A stretch of DNA of 64,000 bases from Shimia isoporae (GTDB taxonomy: Bacteria > Pseudomonadota > Alphaproteobacteria > Rhodobacterales > Rhodobacteraceae). The stretch spans positions 1,674,001 through 1,738,000 of the forward strand of contig NZ_SMGR01000001.1 in assembly GCF_004346865.1 (NCBI RefSeq). Reading direction: 5' to 3'. The stretch's first letter is position 1. The number at the start of each line of letters is the position of its first letter. Shown here one piece after another: positions 36,901-44,973 of this stretch. Below the pieces are notes generated by a model. That model saw only the letters and a list, made by a program, of their open reading frames with translations. It searched no databases and had not been told where the DNA came from. The translations under genes were made by a program, and so were the position numbers.

Positions 36901-37651
36901 TGTCCAAGAACGCGACAACGCCTTCCTGAAAATCGCGCGTACCGCCGAGTTTACCCTGACGTTTGGCTTCCAGTTCCATTTGTCCGGTCCAGTCGTTGCC
37001 CCAGGTCTCCTGAATGGCGGCCTTGATCTCGGCATAGGCCAGTGTCGGCCCCTGTGCGAGATGCTTGGCACGCGCCTTCCAAACAGCTGCGAACTCATCG
37101 TCTGCAACCGCTTCCCAGATCATCCCCCACTGGTCAGCCTGACGCGCAGAGATCTTGTCCGCAAAAAGCGCTGCACCCATTGCTTTCGCAGCGCCCATCG
37201 ACCGAGGCAATTCATAGGTTCCTCCCGCATCAGGCATCAGACCGATACGCGAGAATGCCTGAAGGAAATAGGCGCTTTCAGATGCGATCACCACGTCCGC
37301 CGCGAGCGCAAGATTGGCCCCTGCCCCGGCAGCCGCGCCGTTCACGGCACAAATCGTAGGGATTTTCACATCTCGGATCGCACGGATCATCGGCATGTAT
37401 TCGTCACGCAGTGTCCGCTCGAGGTTTAAGTTCGTTGCATCTGACGCGTCTCCAAGATCCTGCCCCGAACAGAATGCCTTGCCCGCGCCTGTCAGAACCA
37501 ACACTCGCGCGTCCTTACCAGCAGCCAATACCGCATCGGTAATTTCTGCCCGCATCTGTTGTGTCATTGCGTTGTAAGTATCGGGTCGGTTCAGCGTCAC
37601 AACCGCGACACCATCCGCTACCTCATAAGAAATCGTTTGATATTGCATCAT
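36872..37651 (-). CDS. enoyl-CoA hydratase/isomerase family protein, PaaG-like
   Basis: A 259-residue crotonase-fold protein. The CoA-binding loop GKAFCSGQDLGD, the second oxyanion-hole strand CAVNGAAAGAGANLALAAD and the segment SRIGLMPDAGGTYELPRSMG, with Asp in place of the usual Glu, match PaaG-type 1,2-epoxyphenylacetyl-CoA isomerases better than ordinary hydratases. No other phenylacetate genes are in the window, so it may instead serve a general acyl-CoA isomerisation. The start may be 37651 or the next ATG codon at 37648. It is downstream of ccmH by 60 bp and ends in its own terminator. Confidence 0.82.
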   Translation of the reverse strand: MMQYQTISYEVADGVAVVTLNRPDTYNAMTQQMRAEITDAVLAAGKDARVLVLTGAGKAFCSGQDLGDASDATNLNLERTLRDEYMPMIRAIRDVKIPTICAVNGAAAGAGANLALAADVVIASESAYFLQAFSRIGLMPDAGGTYELPRSMGAAKAMGAALFADKISARQADQWGMIWEAVADDEFAAVWKARAKHLAQGPTLAYAEIKAAIQETWGNDWTGQMELEAKRQGKLGGTRDFQEGVVAFLDKRPATYEGR

Positions 37652-37711
37652 TCCCTCCGGTCCTGTCCCGTCATCGCACTGCCACGCAGCGGCTCCCAGT
37701 CTGACCTAGCG

Positions 37712-38176
37712 TCACTTTTTCAGGATTTCATCCAAACGCGCCTGCTCCTCGGTGGACAAACCCGCCTCGGTTCTGGCCGGCGCTCTGGAACGCCCTCGCA
37801 AATAGCTAAGCGCAACACCGAGCGCCAACAAGAGCATCATCGGTCCGGCAAGATACAAAACCATGTTTGTACCTCCGGTTCGAGGGCGCAACAGAACATA
37901 TTCGCCGTAGCGATCCACAACAAAGTCAATGACTTCGTCATTGGTGTCGCCTTCCGTCAAACGCTCACGCACCAAAACCCGCAGATCCTTGGCCAACTCG
38001 GCATTGGAGTCGTCGATGTTCTCGTTGCGGCACACCAGACAGCGCAAGTCCTGCGAAATCTCCCGCGCTCGCTCTTCAAGCACCGGATCATCAAGCATTT
38101 CTTCCGGCTGGACGGCCCAAACCGGAACCGCCAGCGTCACAACCAGCATCGCAAAAAGCCATTTCAGCGTATTCAT
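37712..38176 (-). CDS. ccmH: cytochrome c maturation protein CcmH
   Basis: A 154-residue thiol-redox protein of cytochrome c maturation. It has a signal peptide (LFAMLVVTLAVPVWAV), the periplasmic redox motif LRCLVCRN (Cys46, Cys49), and a C-terminal membrane anchor (LAGPMMLLLALGVALSYL). It reduces the apocytochrome CxxCH cysteines for heme attachment by CcmF. It overlaps ccmF by four bases, as expected for partners in the heme lyase complex. The cytoplasmic tail resembles CcmH of the short type, without the TPR domain (CcmI), which must be elsewhere. Confidence 0.94.
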   Translation of the reverse strand: MNTLKWLFAMLVVTLAVPVWAVQPEEMLDDPVLEERAREISQDLRCLVCRNENIDDSNAELAKDLRVLVRERLTEGDTNDEVIDFVVDRYGEYVLLRPRTGGTNMVLYLAGPMMLLLALGVALSYLRGRSRAPARTEAGLSTEEQARLDEILKK

Positions 38177-40146
38177 TCTGCCGGAACTCCTGCGCTCGGC
38201 GCCTTCCGCGCGCCAGCTGCAACACGATAGCGACGGTCAAACAAACTGAACGTGCCCCCCAAGGCCATCATAAAGCAGCCGAACCAGATCCAGTTGGTGA
38301 ACGGCTTGATGTAAGCGCGCACCGTGTGACCTCCGTCGTCCTGCGCATCGCCAAGCGCAAGATAGACATCGCGGAAGAAACGATAATCAATCGCCGCTTC
38401 GGTCGTCGGCATCCCGGCCACCGGATAGACGCGCTTCTCAGGCTGCAGGAGCGCCACGTTGCGCCCGTCTTTGGTTACCTGAATATCCGCTTTGGTGGTG
38501 TAGAAGTTCGGTCCCTGCTCTTCGCGCACGTCCAGAAGCGTGAACTCATAAGCGCCAAGGCCATAGCTTTCGCCCTCATAGGCAACGCGGATGTCTTCCT
38601 GCTCCCATGCCATCAGACCAGCAACCCCGAACATCGTCACGCCCAATCCGGCATGGGCTATCGCCTTACCCCAGTCGGCTCCGGGCAACCGGCGCAACCG
38701 TCCAAAACGCGATGCGAAATCTCCTCGTCCGGTACGGGACATCAAGTCAATAATCGCACCGAAGAACACCCATGACCCAAGAAACAATCCCAGCGGACCC
38801 AAAAGAGTCCGCTCTGTCTGCATCGCCCAAGCCAAACCCATGAGCGCCAACGCCAGAACAAAGGCCGGTAGCAACGGTTTCATTGCCTTTCGCAAGTTGG
38901 CCCTTTTCCAACTCAACATCGCACCAATTGGCAACGCTGCCCCAAGCAGCACCATGAAAGGCGTGAACGCCATGTTGAAGAACGGCGCCCCCACGCTCAG
39001 CTTACGGTCAAAGACCATTTCGCTAACCAGCGGCCAAATGGTGCCGACAAATACGACGAAACAACTCACCGCCAAAAGGATGTTGTTCAGCACCAAAGCG
39101 CTTTCTCGGCTGACCATTCCAAATACACCCTTGGCCTCCATTGCATTGGCGCGTGCAGCAAAAAGTGTAAGGCCACCGCCCATAAAGGCGGCGAGAATTG
39201 CGAGAATGAAGACGCCACGTTCCGGATCGTTGGCGAACGCATGGACCGACGTAATAACGCCCGAGCGTACAAGGAACGTTCCGATCAACGAAAACCCGAA
39301 CGCCATGATCGCAAGCAAGATGGTCCAGCTCTTCAGGCTTTCGCGTTTCTCCACCACTATGGCCGAGTGCAAGAGCGCAGCCGCCAGCAGCCACGGCATA
39401 AAAGAGGCGTTTTCAACCGGATCCCAGAACCAGAATCCACCCCAACCGAGCTCGTAATAGGCCCACCAGGACCCCAAAGCGATGCCTATGGTCAGGAATA
39501 TCCAGGCGGCCAACGTCCACGGACGCACCCAACGCCCCCATGCTGCGTCTACACGCCCCTCGATGAGTGCGGCAATCGCGAAACTGAACGCCATGCTCAG
39601 ACCGACATAACCGAGGTACAAAAACGGCGGGTGAAGTGCGAGGCCGATGTCCTGCAACAGTGGGTTCAAATCCTGTCCGTCAAAAGGCGGGATAAGAACG
39701 CGCTCGAACGGATTTGAGGTGAACAGGATGAAGGCGAAAAACGCAACCGCCACAGCACTTTGAACGGCCAAGGCGCGCGCGCGTATTCCAGGAGGCAAAC
39801 TGCCTCCAAACCAAGCCAGGCAGGCACCGAACAGTGTCAGAATCAACACCCACAACAGCATTGACCCCTCATGGTTTCCCCAAACTCCACTCACTTTGTA
39901 GATCATCGGTTTCAGCGTGTGAGAATTGGAAATCACCAATCCGACAGAGAAATCCGACGTCACAAAGGCGTAAGTCAGCGCAGCAAAACTGAACGCCGTA
40001 AACAGGAATTGCAGCCCTGCCGCGGGTTCAGCGACCGCCATCCAAGCAGGCCAGCGTTTCTGCGCGCCAATGAGAGGAACAATTGCCTGCACCACTGCGG
40101 TGACGGCGGCGAGGATCAGTGCGAAATGGCCAAGCTCTACAATCAT
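38173..40146 (-). CDS. ccmF: cytochrome c heme lyase subunit CcmF
   Basis: A 657-residue polytopic membrane protein that transfers heme from CcmE to apocytochrome c. The tryptophan-rich WWD domain (about residues 215-260: GSWWAYYELGWGGFWFWDPV) is present, with the flanking KVSGVWGNHEGSMLLW and HPPFLYLGYVG motifs, whose histidines are proposed heme ligands. About 14 hydrophobic segments can be counted, and a large periplasmic loop precedes the last helix. It overlaps ccmH downstream. Upstream, 79 bp away, is the holin gene rather than ccmE. Confidence 0.95.
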   Translation of the reverse strand: MIVELGHFALILAAVTAVVQAIVPLIGAQKRWPAWMAVAEPAAGLQFLFTAFSFAALTYAFVTSDFSVGLVISNSHTLKPMIYKVSGVWGNHEGSMLLWVLILTLFGACLAWFGGSLPPGIRARALAVQSAVAVAFFAFILFTSNPFERVLIPPFDGQDLNPLLQDIGLALHPPFLYLGYVGLSMAFSFAIAALIEGRVDAAWGRWVRPWTLAAWIFLTIGIALGSWWAYYELGWGGFWFWDPVENASFMPWLLAAALLHSAIVVEKRESLKSWTILLAIMAFGFSLIGTFLVRSGVITSVHAFANDPERGVFILAILAAFMGGGLTLFAARANAMEAKGVFGMVSRESALVLNNILLAVSCFVVFVGTIWPLVSEMVFDRKLSVGAPFFNMAFTPFMVLLGAALPIGAMLSWKRANLRKAMKPLLPAFVLALALMGLAWAMQTERTLLGPLGLFLGSWVFFGAIIDLMSRTGRGDFASRFGRLRRLPGADWGKAIAHAGLGVTMFGVAGLMAWEQEDIRVAYEGESYGLGAYEFTLLDVREEQGPNFYTTKADIQVTKDGRNVALLQPEKRVYPVAGMPTTEAAIDYRFFRDVYLALGDAQDDGGHTVRAYIKPFTNWIWFGCFMMALGGTFSLFDRRYRVAAGARKAPSAGVPAE

Positions 40147-40225
40147 ACCGGAACTATACGCCGACCGATGCGCACGGCCAACGGGATTCGCCGACCAATC
40201 GGTTCACAATGTTGCGGCTTTTTGC

Positions 40226-40747
40226 CTACCCCCGACGTTGCGCCAACCAATCGGCGAGCGCCGGGTTGTTCTGATCTCCGTCCTCAATCCGGCGAACACC
40301 CTCAATGCCCTGCAGAACATGCGGTTCGCGCACCATCGATTGCGCGATCTGTTTTTGGAACTCTTGCCCTTTAGCCTGATGGCGCGCGCCAAAATAAAAA
40401 CTGACCACGACGCCCAGCAGCCACCACAAAGGCTCCGGCACCAACGACATTCCGGCCATACGCTCTGAAAACCAAACCGGATCGACCATAGCGGCCGTGA
40501 ACAAACACAGGCATCCCAATGCCATTGCAGGCCTCGGAAGCCGATTGATTCCGTCCATTACGCGATCAAACATCCCCCGTTGGCCAGCCAGAAACTCCGC
40601 CTGAAACCCTTCCATCGCCGCAATCTGGATGTCTTGCGCGCGCTGCGCGCCAGCCTCAGCATTTTCTCGAAAAACCTCTGCGGTCTCCTGCACCACATTT
40701 CGTCCCCCGCCAAAAACCAGAGTAAGGAGTTTGCCGATCAGCCCCAT
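40226..40747 (-). CDS. GTA-type holin (3TM holin family)
   Basis: A 173-residue protein with an amphipathic N-terminal segment (MGLIGKLLTLVFGGGRNVVQ), a long charged helical middle, and two clear membrane helices (PAMALGCLCLFTAAMVDPVW and LWWLLGVVVSFYFGAR). This matches the Holin_3TM family known from Rhodobacter gene-transfer-agent release. The start at 40747 overlaps the end of the endolysin gene by ten bases, the usual lysis-cassette design. It would let the lysozyme reach the wall, so that GTA particles can leave the cell. The open frame extends to 40825, but that part is endolysin sequence. Confidence 0.83.
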   Translation of the reverse strand: MGLIGKLLTLVFGGGRNVVQETAEVFRENAEAGAQRAQDIQIAAMEGFQAEFLAGQRGMFDRVMDGINRLPRPAMALGCLCLFTAAMVDPVWFSERMAGMSLVPEPLWWLLGVVVSFYFGARHQAKGQEFQKQIAQSMVREPHVLQGIEGVRRIEDGDQNNPALADWLAQRRG

Positions 40748-41349
40748 TTCGAAATCCTCCGGCCAAATTCGGCTTCGCTCAAATGATATCGCGTTGAGAT
40801 GAACTCTTCTGCACGTTTGATCCAACCACCTTTGCCGCCACTGCGCGTACGGGCGAATTTGCGAAGGCTGGGCCGCGCATCGGCCAACTTCAGGTAGTAA
40901 TTCCGCCGGGCGATCCCGTAAGCGTCCTTCAGATGACTCGGTGACACAGTGGCCGCGGCTTTGGCCGCCTCAATGGTTTCGGGCCCGATCTGACCATCCA
41001 CAGCCACCGCCTGCCCCATATGTCCCAGCAAACGCTGAAGAATCTTGACCGCGTTGCCTCCCGCATTGACGTACATATCAAATACTGTCGCCTGAAGTGC
41101 TTCCGGCAAGTGGGAAATGCCGGGTTTGGCGTAGTAGTGCTCCAGAAAGACCGCCTCCGCGTCACGACGCGTCAAACCACGAATGTCAGCAACATCGACG
41201 TCACCATCACCGTCCTTGTCCAGCCCCAGGGCTCTCGCAGTTGCGAGCGTCACCCCGTGTTTTGTCGCCCCACCGGGGTCGTCCGGATCATTCACGAACC
41301 CCCCTTCTCGCGCCACAATCTCCCTTGCCACCGCTCTCACATCCAACAT
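40738..41349 (-). CDS. GTA-type endolysin, glycoside hydrolase family 108
   Basis: A 203-residue N-acetylmuramidase-like lysozyme. The GH108 motif EGGFVNDPDDPGGATKHGV includes the probable catalytic Glu15. A C-terminal predicted peptidoglycan-binding segment begins near VAVDGQIGPETIEAA. Between them is a perfect EF-hand/dockerin-like calcium loop, DKDGDGDVDVAD (residues 44-55, acidic at 1, 3, 5, 7, 9 and 12). It has no signal peptide and so depends on the adjacent holin. Rhodobacter capsulatus carries an equivalent endolysin-holin pair away from its main GTA cluster. The promoter should lie in the 80 bp between this gene and the ccmE terminator. Confidence 0.88.
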   Translation of the reverse strand: MLDVRAVAREIVAREGGFVNDPDDPGGATKHGVTLATARALGLDKDGDGDVDVADIRGLTRRDAEAVFLEHYYAKPGISHLPEALQATVFDMYVNAGGNAVKILQRLLGHMGQAVAVDGQIGPETIEAAKAAATVSPSHLKDAYGIARRNYYLKLADARPSLRKFARTRSGGKGGWIKRAEEFISTRYHLSEAEFGRRISKWG

Positions 41350-41430
41350 GACGACCTCCTCAATCTGTCATGTTGAACAAGGTGAAGGCCGCTGGTTAAC
41401 TCGGCGCCGCTCCACCGAACGCAGGCATCA

Positions 41431-41463
41431 CAAAAAATAATGCCCGCAGAAAACTCTGCGAGC
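41431..41463 (-). terminator. terminator of the argC-ccmE transcript
   Basis: On the minus strand GCTCGCAGA/TCTGCGGGC forms a 9-bp stem with loop GTTT, followed by ATTATTTTTTG, just past the ccmE stop. It separates ccmE transcription from the endolysin-holin genes downstream. Confidence 0.88.
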
Positions 41464-41487
41464 CTTATTGCAACCTATTGGAAACGC

Positions 41488-41937
41488 TCAGGAGTCCGCA
41501 TCAGGCTCCTTATAAACGCCCTGCTCTTTCAAGGCGTCTACGACCTCTTTCGGCATATAAGTCTCGTCGTGTTTTGCAAGAATTTCCGTTGCCACGAAAA
41601 CCCCGTCCACATAAGACCCGGTGCCAACCATTCCCTCGTTTTCTTTGAACAGATCCGGCAAGATACCGGTAAATGTCACCGGGACCGATGCCCCGCCGTC
41701 TGTCACCGAAAACGACACGGTGTCTCCTTGCCCACGCACCAACGTGCCTTCTTCTACCAGCCCACCGATGCGAAAGACTTCGTTGGCCGCAGGCGGCTCT
41801 TCAACCACCTGACTGGGTGAACGGAAGAAATTGATTCCGTCGCGCATTGCGTAGCCGATCAGGCCCGTTGACAATGCCAGCGCCACAAACAACAGAACAA
41901 TCACCTGAATTCGGCGCGTTTTCTTGAGGCTCTTCAT
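41488..41937 (-). CDS. ccmE: periplasmic heme chaperone CcmE
   Basis: A 149-residue protein anchored by one N-terminal helix (VIVLLFVALALSTGLIGYAM) with a periplasmic OB-fold. The heme is held covalently by the conserved histidine in EILAKHDETYMP (His123), with Tyr127 nearby as axial ligand. It carries heme from the CcmABC complex to CcmF. It lies 29 bp after argC on the same strand, and is separated from ccmF and ccmH by a terminator and the GTA lysis pair. ccmABCDG are not in this window. Confidence 0.94.
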   Translation of the reverse strand: MKSLKKTRRIQVIVLLFVALALSTGLIGYAMRDGINFFRSPSQVVEEPPAANEVFRIGGLVEEGTLVRGQGDTVSFSVTDGGASVPVTFTGILPDLFKENEGMVGTGSYVDGVFVATEILAKHDETYMPKEVVDALKEQGVYKEPDADS

Positions 41938-41966
41938 CTCTCACTCTCCTGCGCGTTTTGCGCGGT

Positions 41967-42995
41967 TTACGGGAAGCAAGGTGCCAGCATCAAACCGGCT
42001 GTTTCCTCTTCCCCAAGCATCAGGTTGGCGTTTTGCAACGCCTGCCCGCTGGACCCTTTCGTGAGGTTGTCCAACGCTGCAATCACGATAGCACGGCCAG
42101 CGATGCGGTCCCCCGTCACACCTATGTGACAAAAGTTGGACCCGCGAACGTGACGCGTGCTGGGCGTTTCACCGAATGGCAGGACTTCGATGAAAGGCTC
42201 TTCACCGTATGCCCCAGCCAGAGTCGCATGAATTTCCTCCGCATCCCCTTGCACATAGACAGTCGCTAGGATGCCCCTATTGGCAGGAACCAGATGCGGC
42301 GTGAACTGCACCGTCACGGGGCGGCCTGCGATCTTGGAAAATTCCTGGTCGAACTCGCCAAGGTGACGATGTGTGCCACCAACAGCGTAGCCGTGATACC
42401 CCTCGCTCAACTCCGCATGCAGAAGGTTCTCTTTCAGAGAGCGCCCTGCTCCGGATACTGCACACTTCAGATCCAGAATGATCTGATCCAGATCAATCAC
42501 GTTGGCCTCGATCAAGGGGCGCAATGCAAATTGCCCCGTCGCTGCATTGCAGCCCGTGCCTGCGACTAACCGCGCAGTCTTGATCTGATCGCGATAAAAC
42601 TCGGTCAGACCGTACACGGCCTCTTTCTGAAGCTCCAACGCGTCGTGTTCGCCTCCGTACCACTTGGCGTATTCTTCAGGATCGCTCAATCGGAAGTCAG
42701 CGCTCAGGTCCACGACCTTAACGTTGGACGGCAAGGCTTTGATAACCTTCTGTGAAGTGGCATGCGGAAGCGCGCAGAAACACAGATCAACATCGGCGAA
42801 CTCAATCTCGTCAATCTTACAAAGTGTCGGCAAATCAAGGTGGCGCAAATGCGGGAACACCGCTGCCATCTCCATCCCTGCCTTTCGGTCGGCAGACATC
42901 GCGACGATTTCCATGCTTGGATGGGTGGCAATCAAGCGCACCAATTCGGCACCTGTGTAACCACTGGCACCAAGAATTGCGATTTTATGGGTCAT
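41967..42995 (-). CDS. argC: N-acetyl-gamma-glutamyl-phosphate reductase
   Basis: A 342-residue NADPH-dependent reductase, third enzyme of arginine synthesis. The dinucleotide-binding start [19 protein letters not shown], the active-site Cys149 in [12 protein letters not shown], and the long-form (type 1) blocks GGTHRHLGE and [21 protein letters not shown] (the latter spans about 21 residues near 285) are present. The ATG at 42995 follows GAGGTCGAAAAG. Likely co-transcribed with ccmE; no other arg genes are in the window. Confidence 0.95.
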   Translation of the reverse strand: MTHKIAILGASGYTGAELVRLIATHPSMEIVAMSADRKAGMEMAAVFPHLRHLDLPTLCKIDEIEFADVDLCFCALPHATSQKVIKALPSNVKVVDLSADFRLSDPEEYAKWYGGEHDALELQKEAVYGLTEFYRDQIKTARLVAGTGCNAATGQFALRPLIEANVIDLDQIILDLKCAVSGAGRSLKENLLHAELSEGYHGYAVGGTHRHLGEFDQEFSKIAGRPVTVQFTPHLVPANRGILATVYVQGDAEEIHATLAGAYGEEPFIEVLPFGETPSTRHVRGSNFCHIGVTGDRIAGRAIVIAALDNLTKGSSGQALQNANLMLGEEETAGLMLAPCFP

Positions 42996-43098
42996 CTTTT
43001 CGACCTCTTCCTTAGCTACGCCCGCGCGTCCGCGCGGACCACCCCGTCTTGCAGGGCTAATTAATCAGAATTTGGGAGAAATGCGAGGGCCTGCGCCC

Positions 43099-43911
43099 TT
43101 ACGCCGCTTCGAATGTGATTTGTCGTCGCAAGAACTGCGTTGCGCGATCCGATACCTTGCGCACGTCACCTGTCGTCAAAAACAGGTTTTCCTGGCCCGT
43201 TCCGATCATCTTGGGATGCCGTTCAAGGTAATCAGCAAGCGATTCAGCAACCAGATTGGCCTGCGAATACACTTTTACATCTGTCCCCAACGCGTCCTGA
43301 AAAGTCTCATGCATGATCGGATAGTGCGTACAGCCGAGAATGGCTGCTTGAGGATCCGGCATCTTGCGTTTCAGCGCATCCACATGGGACCGCACAAGCG
43401 CCTCCGCCAAAATCATGTCGCCGTCTTCGATTGCGTCCACAACCCCGCCACAGGCCTGAGCCTCGACGTCGACGCCAATTGCGCGAAAGGCCAGCTCACG
43501 CTGGAAAGCGCGGCTTGCCACTGTCGCCGGCGTCGCAAAAAGCGCAACATGCTTCACCTCGACTTCGCGCGGTGGGCTGTTGTCGCCCCAACTGCGTTCT
43601 GTCAACGCTTCAATCAACGGCACAAAAACTCCAAGCACACGTTTGTCCTGAGGCACCCAATTTTCCTGCATCCGGCGCAATGCGGCCGCGCTCGCAGTAT
43701 TGCAGGCCAGGATCACAAGATCGCATCCTGCGGCCCACATCCGCTCAACAGCCGCAGTGGTCAAGTTATACACATCGTCTGCATCACGCACGCCGTAAGG
43801 CGCGTGTTGGTTGTCCCCGAAATATACGAAAGGCACGTCTGGCAAGCGTTTGCTCACCGCATCCAAAACGGTCAGCCCGCCCAGCCCACTATCAAAGATT
43901 CCAACTGCCAC
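43099..43911 (-). CDS. murI: glutamate racemase
   Basis: A 270-residue cofactor-independent racemase that makes D-glutamate for peptidoglycan. The two catalytic cysteines lie in [11 protein letters not shown] (Cys70) and ILGCTHYPI (Cys194); the N-terminal [13 protein letters not shown] and [14 protein letters not shown] motifs are standard. The start at 43911 is 13 bp after the end of the upstream acyltransferase gene, so the two are probably co-transcribed. Confidence 0.95.
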   Translation of the reverse strand: MAVGIFDSGLGGLTVLDAVSKRLPDVPFVYFGDNQHAPYGVRDADDVYNLTTAAVERMWAAGCDLVILACNTASAAALRRMQENWVPQDKRVLGVFVPLIEALTERSWGDNSPPREVEVKHVALFATPATVASRAFQRELAFRAIGVDVEAQACGGVVDAIEDGDMILAEALVRSHVDALKRKMPDPQAAILGCTHYPIMHETFQDALGTDVKVYSQANLVAESLADYLERHPKMIGTGQENLFLTTGDVRKVSDRATQFLRRQITFEAA

Positions 43912-43926
43912 ACTACACCTCTGCGC

Positions 43927-44805
43927 TTACGCGCGGTATTTTTCTTCAAACTCAAACCCATAGCCGAGATTTGCGATGGGTGTTGGAGACAAAGAATAAG
44001 TGCTGTCCCGCAGGAAGTCCATCAGCGCCTTGGTGTCCTTAGCGCGGCTCTTGACCGCATCGGCGTCAAGCGGTTCACCGACCACCACCCGTACAGGCGT
44101 GTCCACGCGTTTTTTGAATTCGCGGATCAGGAACCCCATCCGCAAAGTATAATGCAGGTGGCTCGCGATCTGAAACAAGCGACTGGTGTGCCCATCAAAG
44201 AAAACAGGTACCACCGTAGCCTCTGATTTGGCCACCATCCGCGCCGTGAACCCGCGCCAGCCGGGGTCCATCGGCCGTCCGAAAGGTTTCTCCGCCGTGC
44301 TCACTGTTCCGCCCGGAAAAATTCCAATAGCACCGCCAGCCGCCAGATAATCCAGCGACTTTTTTCGCGTCTGAAGGTTTAGCTTCACTGCCTCTTTGGA
44401 TTCATCAAAGCTGATCGGCAGGATGATCCGGTTCAGGTCCTCGGCCTTGCGAAACACCTGATGCGCTAGAATTCGGAAATCGCCGCGGGTCTCGCTCAGA
44501 ATATGGCCCATCATCAGACCGTCCAAAATCCCGTACGGGTGGTTGGCGATCATGATCAATGGGCCGGTTTTGGGAATGTTGTCCAAGGAACCGCTCACCA
44601 CATCAAGCGTCAGGCCGTACCGCTCGCGCATCACTTCCCAAAAATCGCGTCCGGAGGCGACCTCGTTCTCATAGCCTGCAGCGCGCTTGATCAGCCTCAG
44701 CCGCCCCGTGGCATTCTCCATCGCACGGATCATCGCGCGACCGGTTTTGGTTTGGGCGGAATATGCATAACTGATGTCGCGGGCGACATGAGGATCGTAG
44801 GTCAT
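43927..44805 (-). CDS. lysophospholipid/glycerolipid acyltransferase family protein
   Basis: A 292-residue acyltransferase of the PlsC superfamily. The catalytic HxxxxD motif is in MIANHPYGILDGL, followed by an IFPGGTVS block (the FPEGT-type substrate motif) and a conserved PVFFDGHTSRLF. There is only weak hydrophobicity, so it may be a peripheral membrane protein. The HPYG version of the motif resembles OlsA-like and hemolysin-linked acyltransferases more than standard PlsC, and ornithine-lipid synthesis is one possibility. Upstream of murI on the same strand. A second, different acyltransferase lies at 62311. Confidence 0.8.
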   Translation of the reverse strand: MTYDPHVARDISYAYSAQTKTGRAMIRAMENATGRLRLIKRAAGYENEVASGRDFWEVMRERYGLTLDVVSGSLDNIPKTGPLIMIANHPYGILDGLMMGHILSETRGDFRILAHQVFRKAEDLNRIILPISFDESKEAVKLNLQTRKKSLDYLAAGGAIGIFPGGTVSTAEKPFGRPMDPGWRGFTARMVAKSEATVVPVFFDGHTSRLFQIASHLHYTLRMGFLIREFKKRVDTPVRVVVGEPLDADAVKSRAKDTKALMDFLRDSTYSLSPTPIANLGYGFEFEEKYRA

Positions 44806-44973
44806 CTATCTGGCGCTCAAGGGTCGTTTCGCCCCAGCGTATGACAGTTGTGCAAAAGTTTTTTAACCCTTTGAACAGCAATCCCCGCAACATGTGGGAT
44901 TTCCGCAAAGGGGCGCGTCCAGAAGCGGCCCGGAACAGACTATTTTGCCTAATTTCCGGGCCAAATCGGGATG

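Noticed and set aside
44927-44962. GGCCCGGAA/TTCCGGGCC hairpin after the indolepyruvate oxidoreductase as a terminator
   Set aside because: The loop is 18 bases and no U-run follows on the minus strand, so it was not listed as a terminator.
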